From Lysobacteraceae bacterium (GTDB lineage Bacteria > Pseudomonadota > Gammaproteobacteria > Xanthomonadales > Xanthomonadaceae): a stretch of 64,000 nucleotides of DNA. Numbering within the stretch: position 1 is the first letter of the stretch; the number at the start of each line of letters is the position of its first letter. The translations under genes were made by a program, and so were the position numbers. Below the pieces are notes generated by a model that was given only the letters and a program-made list of their open reading frames with translations, was not told where the DNA came from and made no database searches. The stretch covers positions 62,001-126,000 of the forward strand of contig JAEUPQ010000040.1 in NCBI GenBank assembly GCA_016789405.1. Direction: 5' to 3'. Positions 10,011 through 20,612 of this stretch are shown in pieces.

Positions 10011-11813
10011 GTGAATTACCGTTACTCGTTGCTTTCGGTGGCCATTGCCGCCGCGTTCACCTGTGCCTCGTCCGATGCGACGGCAGGCGAACTCCGCACC
10101 GTGAAGAATCCCATCCCGGGCCAGTACATCGTCATCCTGAAGGACAACGCCGCCCGCCTCGCGACCGAGCGCAGCGGCCTGTCCCGTGTCGGCGTGGTGT
10201 CGCGCGATGTCGCCACGAAGAGCCGCGCCAGGATCACGCACAGCTACACCCATGTGCTCCGTGGTTTCGCCGCGCGCGCCGACGACAAGGCATTGGCGCG
10301 CCTGCTCGCCGATCCTCGCGTGGCCTACGTGCAGGAAGACGGCATGGCGTCGATCGCCGACACCCAGAACAATGCGACCTGGGGCCTCGATCGCATCGAC
10401 CAGCGCAGCCTGCCGCTGAACCAGACCTACGTCTACAGCTCGCCGGCTTCGGGCGTGCATGCCTACGTGCTCGATACCGGCCTGTTCGCCACGCACAGCC
10501 AGTTCACCAACCGCGTCGGCAACGGCCGCAGCGAAATCAACGATGGTCGCGGCACTTCCGACTGCCACGGCCATGGTACGCATGTGTCCGGCACCGTCGG
10601 CGGCAGCGTGCATGGTGTCGCCAAGGGCGTGACCATCCATCCGGTTCGCGTGCTGGGCTGCGATGGCAGCGGCCCGAATTCTGGCATCGCCGCGGGCATG
10701 GACTGGGTCGCGGCGAATCACGTGAAGCCGGCCGTGGCGAACCTGAGCATCCAGGATTCGGCCGATCCCACCCTGGATGACGCCGTGCAACGCCTGCACA
10801 ACGCAGGGGTCACCGTCGTGGTCGCCGCAGGCAACTACTCGGGCAATGCCTGCAGCTATTCGCCGGCGCGCGCGCCCGCAGCCATCACCGTGGGCTCGAC
10901 CGACAGCAACGATGCGCGTTCGTCGTTCTCGAACTACGGCAACTGCGTGGACATCTTCGCGCCGGGCGGCAACATCACGTCGGCCAGCCATACGAATACC
11001 ACCGGCACCGCGACGATGAGCGGTACTTCGATGGCATCGCCGCATGTTGCCGGCGCTGCGGCGCTCTACCTGGCCCTGAACCCGAACGCGACCCCGTCCC
11101 AGGTCCGCAACGAACTGGTCGAAGCCGCGACGCCCGGCAAGGTCACCAACCCCGGTTCGGGCTCTCCGAACATGCTGCTGTACACGTTCTTCGAGGATCC
11201 GCCGCCGCCGGGCGACTACAGCGTCTCCGGCACCGTCACCAACAGTTCCGGTGCGGGCATCTCCGGTGTGACGGTGAGCAACGGCAGCACCACCGCGACC
11301 ACCAACAGCAGCGGCGTCTACACGCTGACGGGAATGGCCAACGGCACGTACACGCTGACCCCGTCGCTGAGCGGCTATACGTTCTCGCCCGCCAGCCGCA
11401 GCGTCACCGTGAACGGCGCCAATGTCACCGGCGTCAACTTCACCGGTGCGCAGGACAACAACGGCGGCGGCCAGACCTACACCAACGCCAACAACGTCAA
11501 CATCTTCGACAACTTCACTGTGACCAGCCCGATCACGGTGTCCGGCCGCACCGGCAATGGCTCTGCGACCACCCCGGTGGCCGTGGACATCAAGCACACC
11601 TTCCGTGGCGACCTGAAGGTGGACCTGGTCGCGCCGGACGGCTCGGTCTACGTGCTGAAGAACTACAACAGCAACGACAGCGCCGACAACGTGATCCAGA
11701 CCTTCACGGTCAACCTGTCGAGCGAAGCGCTGAACGGCACCTGGCGCCTGCGCGTGAACGACAACTGGGTGAACGACACAGGCTACATCGACAGCTGGAG
11801 CCTGACGTTCTGA
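10011..11813 (+). CDS. Secreted S8 subtilase, tandem copy 2, with altered substrate-groove segment
   Basis: A 600-residue paralogue of the gene at 7701 with the same order: signal peptide, I9 propeptide, S8 domain, regulatory-like module (about 400-479) and P domain (about 488-600). Triad D155, H188 and S340 is intact. Unlike all other subtilases here, the NMSLGG segment of the substrate groove reads NLSIQDSADP (residues 244-253). In subtilisins the Ser-Leu-Gly-Gly strand lines the S1 pocket, so altered specificity is likely. GTG start with AGGAG five bases before it. Its 3' region and terminator resemble copy 1, consistent with duplication of a whole 2.3-kb unit. Confidence 0.92.
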   Translation: MNYRYSLLSVAIAAAFTCASSDATAGELRTVKNPIPGQYIVILKDNAARLATERSGLSRVGVVSRDVATKSRARITHSYTHVLRGFAARADDKALARLLADPRVAYVQEDGMASIADTQNNATWGLDRIDQRSLPLNQTYVYSSPASGVHAYVLDTGLFATHSQFTNRVGNGRSEINDGRGTSDCHGHGTHVSGTVGGSVHGVAKGVTIHPVRVLGCDGSGPNSGIAAGMDWVAANHVKPAVANLSIQDSADPTLDDAVQRLHNAGVTVVVAAGNYSGNACSYSPARAPAAITVGSTDSNDARSSFSNYGNCVDIFAPGGNITSASHTNTTGTATMSGTSMASPHVAGAAALYLALNPNATPSQVRNELVEAATPGKVTNPGSGSPNMLLYTFFEDPPPPGDYSVSGTVTNSSGAGISGVTVSNGSTTATTNSSGVYTLTGMANGTYTLTPSLSGYTFSPASRSVTVNGANVTGVNFTGAQDNNGGGQTYTNANNVNIFDNFTVTSPITVSGRTGNGSATTPVAVDIKHTFRGDLKVDLVAPDGSVYVLKNYNSNDSADNVIQTFTVNLSSEALNGTWRLRVNDNWVNDTGYIDSWSLTF

Positions 11814-11868
11814 TCCGGGACGGAAGCTTCCGGCCGGCGTGCAACGGCCGATCCGATGGATGACACGG

Positions 11869-11898
11869 GAACCCCGGCGCAAGCCGGGGTTCTTTTTT
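11869..11898 (+). terminator. Rho-independent terminator
   Basis: Stem GAACCCCGGC/GCCGGGGTTC closes a GCAA tetraloop and is followed by six T. Confidence 0.92.
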
Positions 11899-12333
11899 GG
11901 GGCCTGGCCCGTCGGCACGACGTTGCGGGTGGGGCCAAAGCACAAGGCGACCGTCATCCTCGCTGGCGTGAGGATGACGGGGTGTCGCTTCACCGGCGAC
12001 GCAACGTGCCGCTGCGGCCTGTTTGCCTAGCATCTGCCCCCGGAATTCGATCCGGTCGGGCGCTGACCGTCTCATCAAAAGATCAATTGATGATATTTTC
12101 TCGAAAAAACAGATGTTTATTTGTTCCTGGCCGGCTTGTGGCGCATTCGGGCTCTGCCTAGATTCGGCCTCGCGGATGCCGGACGAACCTGTCGTGTCGA
12201 ACCAGAACCACGCGTAGTCCAGTCGTACCCAGCACTACAACAACGGCACATCGCCAGGGCCATCCGCCCACAGTGCGTCGCCCGATCGAGGCGGCGCTTG
12301 GCAACTCTTCACTTCCTGATTGAAGGAGCGATT
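11899..12333. other. Non-coding leader of subtilase 3, with an AT-rich patch
   Basis: About 435 bases with no gene. The subtilase frame stays open to 12121 but lacks a ribosome site there. An unusually A/T-rich patch at about 12070-12125 includes the 10-bp palindrome ATCAATTGAT (12082-12091) and a run of six A. This leader does not resemble those of copies 1 and 2. Regulatory or promoter function is likely but unproven. Confidence 0.45.
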
Positions 12334-14136
<1,803 letters not shown>

Positions 14137-14175
14137 TCTGAACGGGATCCGGAGTTCAATTCGCAATGCCCTCGG

Positions 14176-14205
14176 GCCGCGGGTCGAAAGACCCGCGGCT
14201 TTTTT
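14176..14205 (+). terminator. Rho-independent terminator
   Basis: Stem GCCGCGGGTC/GACCCGCGGC closes a GAAA tetraloop and is followed by six T. It ends the first subtilase array before the convergent regulator gene. Confidence 0.92.
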
Positions 14206-14236
14206 GCGTGACGCTGATATCCAGCGAATCCCCTGT

Positions 14237-17137
14237 TCAGCGATTCCTCGCGTTGCCAGCTTGCTGTGCTGGCAGGCGCCAGTAGAGCCAATCGATGTAG
14301 GCCTGCGAATGATCCAGTGCGACCGTGCCCTCGCCGGCGCGCACGGATTCGCCGGAGGTGAGCGGGGTGAGGGCGCGCAGGTCCTGCAGGGTGGCGCGAT
14401 CATCCAGCGCTTCCGCGCGCTTGCGCAGCGAAGCGATGCGTGCGCGTGCCGCAGGGAGGTTGCCGTGTACCAGGGCATCCACGATATCCAGCCGATCCAG
14501 GCGCAGGATGTGCAGCCAGGCGTCCTGCGGCAGGCGGCGACGGGCGCTGAGGCCGAGCGATCGGCTGCGCGGCCAGTCGCCGCGCGCCGCCGCGACTTCC
14601 GCCAGCGAGATCTCGATGCCTGCCAGCATCAGCAGATAGCCTGCATCGCGGGTCGCATCCAGCTCGCGCACGAGCAGGCGCTCGGCGCGCTCGTATTCGC
14701 CGACTGCGGCGATGACGTAGCCGGCGCCGCCGGACAGCGACCAGCGCTCGACGCGGGTGGCGAGCTGGTCGATGTCCTTTTCGATCCCGCGCAGCTTCAC
14801 CTGCGCGCTGTCGCGATCTCCGTCGACCAGGTCCGCCTGGACTTCCAGCAAGCGCGCACCGGCGCGCAGCGAGGGATGTCCCAGGTTGCGGCAGCGATCG
14901 ATCTGCGGTCGCGCCGAGACGGTGTCCAGCATCGCCAGGTGGATGTCCGCGCGCACGCAGGCGTAGTTGGCTTCGACCACCGACGGCGGCTTCTGCTTGC
15001 CGGGCGCATCGCCGTCGCGGAGGATCTTCATCGCATCGCGATACCGTCCCTGGTGGAAGGTCATCGTCGCGTCCAGCAGGGGCACGAGAAAGGCGATCGA
15101 TGCGTCCATCCCGCCTGCCCGCAGGCGACGGATGCGGGCGCGTGCGCTCGAGAAGTTCGCCATGAAGAAGTCCTCGCCCATCAGGTCGAGGTCGAGGATG
15201 CGCTGGCTGTTGAGGTCGTCGGAGCGGTTCGCCGTGTCCTGCGCCCTGCGCAGGTATTCGCGGAATTTCGCGTGTTCGCCCGCGTGATAGAACCGGTATG
15301 CGGTGAAGCGGAGCGCTCCGACTTCCAGCGAGACGTTGTGCATCCCGCGCGCGGCCTCGATGAGCGGCTCGAGGTATGCGGATGCTTCGGGACGCGTGTC
15401 GAGCCGGACGTTGTCGCCCATGAACCGCGCGTAGAGCGCGTTGGGAGGATCGCCTGCGGCATCGTAGGCCTGTGCCGCGAGGTCGAACAGTTCGGGCGCG
15501 GCCGGAACCCCGGGGATCGAGTGATGCACGCGCGCGAGCAGCAGCCGTGCCGCGCCCTTTTCGCGCGCGAGGCCGATGTCGTTGTCGGGGATCAGGGTCA
15601 ATGCCGCCTGTGCATGGCGTCGCGACGTGGACGGATCGCCTTTGAGCATCGCCGCTTCCGCGGACACGATCTCATGGCGGATCCGCCAGTCGAGCGTCTG
15701 CTTGCGCATGACGTCGGCGGATGCGTTCGCGGCCAGGAACGCGTCCGCAGGACGGCCGACGCGGACCAGCAACTGCGCACGCACGATGCCGAAGTCCACG
15801 CGACCGGGCCAGGCGCGGGTCAACGCCTCGTAGCGGGCGATCGCGTCTTCCTTGCGCCCGGGATCCAGCGTGAGGATCTGTGCTTCGAGGATGCGCTCGG
15901 CCTCGTCCGGCAGCGGTGTCGAGGTGCGCCGGGTTTCCGCCGCGAGTTCGATCGCCGCGCGCACGTCGCCCTTGCGTGCGCGCAGCCGTGTCTGCAGCCA
16001 GCGCGCGGGTCCGAAGCCAGGCGCGATGGCCGAAGCGGCATTCGCTTCGCGCTCGGCCGTCTCCCATTCGCGACGCCTCTCGGCCTGGTTCGCGACCGCG
16101 TAATGGCGCGTGGCACGCATGTCGGTGGGCAGTGGCGGCCACGCGGATTCCGACAGCCCGCGCACCAGGCGCCCCAGCACCTGCTGGGTGATGTCCTCTG
16201 CCAGCGTCGGGACCTGCGATGCGCGGCCGCGGACTTCGATGGTGCGGATCGCTTCATCCGGAAGCCCGGTGATGTGCGCCTGCAGGACGATGCCGTCGGC
16301 GACCCTGGGGTCACGGCTTGCGCGGAAGACGACGCGACGCTCATCCCCGGCCGGCGCGCCGCTCGGCATGGTGCCCGGCGACATCAATTGCGCCTGCGGC
16401 AGCAATTCGATCTTGTAGGCGAGCCATGCATCGGCGAGCGCCGCCGCCCACAGGCCATCGACCTGCTTGGGATCGACGACCGGCGGCTCCGCCGACACGT
16501 AGACGCGGAGCGGCGGCGCGACGGATCGCGCTGCGCCATGGGAAGACGATGCCGCGGCCACTGTGCGCGAACCGTGCAGCGGCAGGACGGGGAGCAGCAG
16601 CGCGAACGCCGCAAGCAGCGTCGCGGCAACCGCCACCAGCCGAGCGACCCATCGGCTGCGCGGCCCGCGCCGGGGCAGGGGAGAGGCCAGTCGATCATGC
16701 GCAACGGCGCCTCGTGCAGCGAACTCGCCCGAGGCCGGGCTCGCCTCGGCGGACGGCGACGAGGGCATTCCGTCGACATCCTCGCTGCGCACCGGCGTCG
16801 GTGGTTCGAAGACATAGCCGGTCTTCGACACCGTCCGGAACCACTGCCGGCGCTCCTCGCCGAAGGCCTTGCGCAGCATCCACACGCCCTGCGTGAGGTT
16901 GGCGTCCTCGACGATGACACCCTGCCAGACGCGTTCGAACAGCGTATCGCGCGTATGCACGGTGTCCGGTTCGGCGAGGAAGACCAGCAGCAGGTCGAAC
17001 ACGCGCTGCGGGAGTTCCTGGCGCACGCCATCCGGGCGTTCGACCCGGCGGTTCGGCAAGTCGATGCGCAGGTCACCGACCACCAGTCGATGCGTGTGCT
17101 CGGGCCAGGGCCAGGTCGTTCTCGCGTTCAAGGTCAT
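14237..17137 (-). CDS. Membrane-anchored winged-helix regulator with repeat-rich periplasmic domain, paralogue of 404-3301
   Basis: A 966-residue one-component regulator. The winged helix (about residues 18-116) matches that of 404-3301 closely (LAEP, HTRDTLFERVW, VWMLRKA, RTVSK-GYVFEPPTPVR). A linker follows, then a membrane segment at about 165-186, then about 780 residues of helical, TPR-like sequence. The start ATG at 17137 gives the same distance to the winged helix as in the paralogue; I see no clear ribosome site, so a start further upstream is possible. The two paralogues differ most in the periplasmic part, suggesting different signals acting on similar DNA sites. It is convergent with the last subtilase of the first array. 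A long plus-strand open frame lies opposite it and is a GC artefact. Confidence 0.85.
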   Translation of the reverse strand: MTLNARTTWPWPEHTHRLVVGDLRIDLPNRRVERPDGVRQELPQRVFDLLLVFLAEPDTVHTRDTLFERVWQGVIVEDANLTQGVWMLRKAFGEERRQWFRTVSKTGYVFEPPTPVRSEDVDGMPSSPSAEASPASGEFAARGAVAHDRLASPLPRRGPRSRWVARLVAVAATLLAAFALLLPVLPLHGSRTVAAASSSHGAARSVAPPLRVYVSAEPPVVDPKQVDGLWAAALADAWLAYKIELLPQAQLMSPGTMPSGAPAGDERRVVFRASRDPRVADGIVLQAHITGLPDEAIRTIEVRGRASQVPTLAEDITQQVLGRLVRGLSESAWPPLPTDMRATRHYAVANQAERRREWETAEREANAASAIAPGFGPARWLQTRLRARKGDVRAAIELAAETRRTSTPLPDEAERILEAQILTLDPGRKEDAIARYEALTRAWPGRVDFGIVRAQLLVRVGRPADAFLAANASADVMRKQTLDWRIRHEIVSAEAAMLKGDPSTSRRHAQAALTLIPDNDIGLAREKGAARLLLARVHHSIPGVPAAPELFDLAAQAYDAAGDPPNALYARFMGDNVRLDTRPEASAYLEPLIEAARGMHNVSLEVGALRFTAYRFYHAGEHAKFREYLRRAQDTANRSDDLNSQRILDLDLMGEDFFMANFSSARARIRRLRAGGMDASIAFLVPLLDATMTFHQGRYRDAMKILRDGDAPGKQKPPSVVEANYACVRADIHLAMLDTVSARPQIDRCRNLGHPSLRAGARLLEVQADLVDGDRDSAQVKLRGIEKDIDQLATRVERWSLSGGAGYVIAAVGEYERAERLLVRELDATRDAGYLLMLAGIEISLAEVAAARGDWPRSRSLGLSARRRLPQDAWLHILRLDRLDIVDALVHGNLPAARARIASLRKRAEALDDRATLQDLRALTPLTSGESVRAGEGTVALDHSQAYIDWLYWRLPAQQAGNARNR

Positions 17138-17452
17138 GTGGTGTTGTCGGATCTGGGCGGTGAAACCCTGGTGGCAAACCCCTGCGCGACGATCCGGCGA
17201 CGGCCGGCGCATCGGCATGGATCGTATCGATGTCCCCCTGTGCGGCCCGCCGAACGACGTCGGCGACCGTGCTGCCGACTGTTGGCGACGCTCGGCGTCC
17301 ATGTCGGGCGTATACGAATTTAACGCATCGTGGCCGGCATCGCGAGCCGCGCGCATGCGGATCGTTCGGAGCCGGACGCATGCGGTCTGGTATGGCGATG
17401 CCGGGCGTGCTCATGCAGATCCGGCATGTCCAGGGCGTCTCGATCGATGGGT

Positions 17453-17497
17453 TGCGATCGAAGGGCATGCGATCGAAGGACGTGCGATCGAAGGGCA
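17453..17497. repeat. 15-bp tandem repeat, three units
   Basis: Three adjoining units of TGCGATCGAAGGGCA; the middle one differs at three of 15 positions (ends GGACG). A degenerate fourth unit precedes them (17438-17452). A period of 15 keeps any reading frame, but I find no convincing gene here. Confidence 0.85.
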
Positions 17498-17764
17498 TCT
17501 GGTCGTGCTGCATGTACTCGTGCCGGTCGGCGATGCGGTCTTGTCATCGGCGTCGGTCTTCTGCGGAGGCGCCGCCGCTGCGTCCTTCATCGCCTCGCGT
17601 CACGAGTCTGCTTGCGCAGACGCAGCTGGCCTTGGCGGGCGTCGATCAGGGCGCCGTGCAGCCTCGAATCGCATGCAATCCATGCGCTGCACGCAGGGTG
17701 CGCGCAGTGGATCGCGGATCGGCAACCCGGCTGCAAGCCAGGTAGCACGGGGCTTCGCGCATGA

Positions 17765-18027
17765 CTGAGGAAAAAAAGACATCTCAAAACAGGCCGTTGC
17801 CGCGGGCTGACGGTTTGATGCGTCCACGGAACGCAGGTGGCACTCCAGTCCCGGCCGGACTGGACTCGTGTTCCGGCGTTTGCCCGCGAGGCTGGTTGCG
17901 GTGCGAACGTCCCGCCCCGTCACTGCCCCGGAGGCGGGGCGGGAGCCGCACCCTCCCTCGATGCGAAGTTTCAAGTCTTGCCCCGAGCTGTCATTGTGCC
18001 CCGGCCTTGCCGGGGCTCTTTTTTTTT
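17765..18027 (+). ncRNA. Candidate structured untranslated RNA
   Basis: Three hairpins follow one another on the plus strand: TCCAGTCC/GGACTGGA (17844-17864), a 12-bp stem around TCCCGCCCCG (17910-17921 with 17933-17944), and a terminator with nine T (17998-18027). No coding sequence explains a terminator here, since the gene to the left runs the other way. The 5' end is a guess. It may be an independent small RNA or an attenuated receptor leader, though the receptor start is still 437 bases away. Confidence 0.3.
17998..18027 (+). terminator. Rho-independent terminator with no upstream gene
   Basis: Stem GCCCCGGC/GCCGGGGC with a three-base loop, then TC and nine T. One of the strongest T-runs in the window. 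Confidence 0.85.
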
Positions 18028-18464
18028 CGTGCGCATCGAGCGCGCATCACGCAGGTTGATGCTGCGGCGCAGCAGAATCACGCCGCCGCAACGCGCCTGT
18101 TTGGCGCCTGGGATGAGACAACGAACACATTATGGTGGCGACGCACGGATTTTCTCGACAGCGTGTTCGCCGTGGCGCGACGCGTCATGCCCGCTATTGA
18201 CCGATCTTGTCCGTTCCGTTTACGGTCCGGTAGGCCGTGACGTCGCCTCCGGGCACGCAACGGACATCACAACGAGCCTGGCGACCCACTCGCAATCCTC
18301 CCGACGATCATCGGAATGCCGATGGCGCGCCGGGGGTTTTTTGATTGGGGCGCCGGCACTCCGGTCGGGAAACACACACGCGGCAGGATGCCGACGACGA
18401 CCGGATACCGCGTGACCTTTGTTTGATTGCTTGTCCTTCCTTATCTCCCGGGGCTTTTCCATCG

Positions 18465-20546
18465 ATGCGTTCCACCACTCGTGCACTCGCGGCGCTGGCC
18501 GTGCTGTCGTTGGCCATTGGCGAGGCGCTTGCCGCCGAATCCGAGCGATGCCCCGACCGTGATGCGGCCTGCCTGGACACGATCCAGGTGACCGCGACCA
18601 AACGTCCCGAATCCACGCTGCACGTGCCTGCGGCAACCACCATCGTCGGTGGCGAGCGGCTGCGCGAGACTGCGCCGCAGACCCCGATGGATGCGCTCCA
18701 TGGCGAAGTCGGTACCTTCGTGCAGCAGACCACCCCGGGGCAGGGCGTGGTCATCGTCCGTGGCCTCAAGGGTTCGGAAGTCCTGCACCTGGTCGACGGT
18801 TTCCGCCTGAACAATTCGATCTTCCGCAACGCGCCGAACCAGTACATCGCGCTGGTCGATGGCCAGAGCCTGGATCGCATCGAAGTGGTGCGCGGCCCGT
18901 CGAGCACGCTCTACGGCGGAGATGCCATGGGCGGCGTGGTCCAGATGCTGACTCCCGAGCTGCGTTTCGACGGCCAGGACTGGCAGTGGGATGGCCGCCT
19001 CCGCGCCATCGCCGCCAGCGCCGACGACTCGCTGATCGGCCGTGCGCAGATCGCCGGCGGACGCGAGGGCATGGGCTTCTCGCTCGGCGTGACCTCGCAG
19101 GAAGTCAACGACCTGCGTTCCGGCGACGGCCGTGAACGTCCTTACACCGGCTTCACCCAGCGCAGCGCGGATTTTCGCTGGCAGTTCGACGTGGCGCCGG
19201 GGCATGAACTGATGTTCGCCCTGCAGTATTCGGAGCAGCCGCGCACGCCGCGCCACGATGCACTGGTGCCGGGCTTCGGCCAGGTCAATCCCGAGAACGC
19301 GACCTTCTTCTTCGAACCGCAGGAGCGCCGTTTCGCCCAGCTGCGCTGGCGCATCGACAACGCAAACGCCTTGTTCGACAGCGGCGAACTGCACCTCGGT
19401 CGCCAGATCGTGGTCGATGATCGCCGCCTGCGCGACTTCGGCAGCCTGAACGAGGATCGCGAGCGCAATCGCGCCACGACCAGCGGCATCTCCGGCCAGT
19501 TCGGCAAGGACATCGGCGAGCACCATCACCTCAGCTACGGTTTCGAGTTCTATCGAGACGAGGTGGAGTCGTCGAAGACGCGCCGCAACATCAACACCGG
19601 TGCGACCAGCGTGCGCGCACCACGCTTCCCGGATGGCGCACGCATGGACGGCTGGGCCGTCTACGCCGCCGACGACTGGCGCATCGGCAAGTGGGATTTC
19701 AACTACGGCGCGCGCTACAGCCGATACGACATCGACGTGCCGGCCAGTGGCACCGTCCCGGGCGTCTCGCTGTCGCCGGACGACCTCACCGGCAACCTCG
19801 GCATCGCCTACGTGCTGTCGGAAGACACCCGTCTAGTGATGAACCTCGGTCGCGGCTTCCGTGCGCCGAACATCTTCGACCTCGGCGTGTTCGGTCCGCG
19901 TCCCGGCAACCGCTTCAGTTCGCCCAACGCGAACCTCAAGCCCGAGTACGTGACCTCGATCGATGCCGGCATCAAGTTCGGTGGCGAACGGCTCAGCGGC
20001 GAAGTCATCGCGTTCCGCATGAACTATCGCGACAAGATCACCGCCGTGCTCACCGGCAACACCGTCGGCTCCGCACTGGAAGTGCAGAACCGCAACGTGG
20101 CGCGCCTGCAGCTGTGGGGTGTCGAAGCCGGCGCACGCTACCGCATGCCCTCGCCCGACCTGGAACTGTATGCGACCGCGACCTGGACGCGCGGCGAGGA
20201 AGACGTCGATACCGGCGGCACCATGCCGGCCGACCGCATCCCGCCGCTGTACGGCAAGGTCGGCGCGCGCTGGCAGGCGCGCGAATCGCTGGGCCTTGAA
20301 ACCTATGTGCTGTACGCCAGCGGGCAGGATCGCCTGAGTTCGCGCGACCGCATCGATCCGCGCGTGAATCCGAACGGCACCGGTGGCTGGGCCACGGTGA
20401 ACGCGCGCGTGTCGTGGCAGGCCAGCGAGCACTTCCAGCTGGCATTGCGCGCCGAGAATCTCGGCGACAGGCATTACCGCGAGCATGGTTCCGGGCTCGA
20501 CGAGCCGGGCCGCAATTTCATCGTCACCGCTGATTACCGCTTCTGA
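18465..20546 (+). CDS. TonB-dependent outer-membrane receptor
   Basis: A 693-residue outer-membrane receptor. Signal peptide about 1-24; TonB-box-like DTIQVTATK at 38-46; plug domain about 50-165 (VRGLKGSEVLHLVDGFR, RIEVVRGPSSTLYGG); the rest a beta barrel with RGFRAPNIFD and NANLKPE motifs and a C-terminal phenylalanine (VTADYRF). Such receptors import iron chelates, haem, cobalamin or sugars using the proton gradient through TonB. The sequence suggests the haem/siderophore/BtuB-like group, but I cannot name the ligand. The ATG at 18465 is the first one leading into the signal peptide; the ribosome site is weak. The next gene starts 66 bases downstream and may be co-transcribed. A receptor inside a protease cluster might take up products released from digested prey or protein (inference). 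Confidence 0.88.
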   Translation: MRSTTRALAALAVLSLAIGEALAAESERCPDRDAACLDTIQVTATKRPESTLHVPAATTIVGGERLRETAPQTPMDALHGEVGTFVQQTTPGQGVVIVRGLKGSEVLHLVDGFRLNNSIFRNAPNQYIALVDGQSLDRIEVVRGPSSTLYGGDAMGGVVQMLTPELRFDGQDWQWDGRLRAIAASADDSLIGRAQIAGGREGMGFSLGVTSQEVNDLRSGDGRERPYTGFTQRSADFRWQFDVAPGHELMFALQYSEQPRTPRHDALVPGFGQVNPENATFFFEPQERRFAQLRWRIDNANALFDSGELHLGRQIVVDDRRLRDFGSLNEDRERNRATTSGISGQFGKDIGEHHHLSYGFEFYRDEVESSKTRRNINTGATSVRAPRFPDGARMDGWAVYAADDWRIGKWDFNYGARYSRYDIDVPASGTVPGVSLSPDDLTGNLGIAYVLSEDTRLVMNLGRGFRAPNIFDLGVFGPRPGNRFSSPNANLKPEYVTSIDAGIKFGGERLSGEVIAFRMNYRDKITAVLTGNTVGSALEVQNRNVARLQLWGVEAGARYRMPSPDLELYATATWTRGEEDVDTGGTMPADRIPPLYGKVGARWQARESLGLETYVLYASGQDRLSSRDRIDPRVNPNGTGGWATVNARVSWQASEHFQLALRAENLGDRHYREHGSGLDEPGRNFIVTADYRF

Positions 20547-20612
20547 TCCGCGCGATACCTGGCCCGGCAGCCGCCTGCAGGGCAGATGTTCCCGAACAAC
20601 GAAGGAGTTCCG

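Larger units (their letters stand above)
17138..18464. other. 1.3-kb non-coding region before the TonB receptor
   Basis: No credible protein gene. It contains a 15-bp tandem repeat (17453-17497), three successive strong hairpins and a terminator with nine T (17844-18027), and about 440 bases of receptor leader. The leader includes the palindrome GGCGCGCC followed by GGGGG and six T near 18322-18339. The size and structure make this the most gene-poor part of the cluster. Confidence 0.55.

Noticed and set aside
12121-12333. Extended N-terminus for the subtilase at 12334 and similar upstream extensions at 5867, 37692, 40146 and 43617
   Set aside because: The extra residues lack similarity to paralogues, would bury the signal peptide, and ribosome sites are found only at the later starts.
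14204-17323. A plus-strand open frame of about 1040 codons opposite the second regulator
   Set aside because: High GC3 removes stop codons from the antisense frame. Its translation is Arg/Ala-rich without domains, and the minus-strand frame encodes a clear winged helix.
17820-17960. Cobalamin riboswitch before the TonB receptor
   Set aside because: Fragments such as GGAACGCAGGTG and CCCGCGAGGCTGG recall it, but the B12 box ending in ACCTGCC is absent, the spacing is too short, and the receptor starts over 400 bases later.
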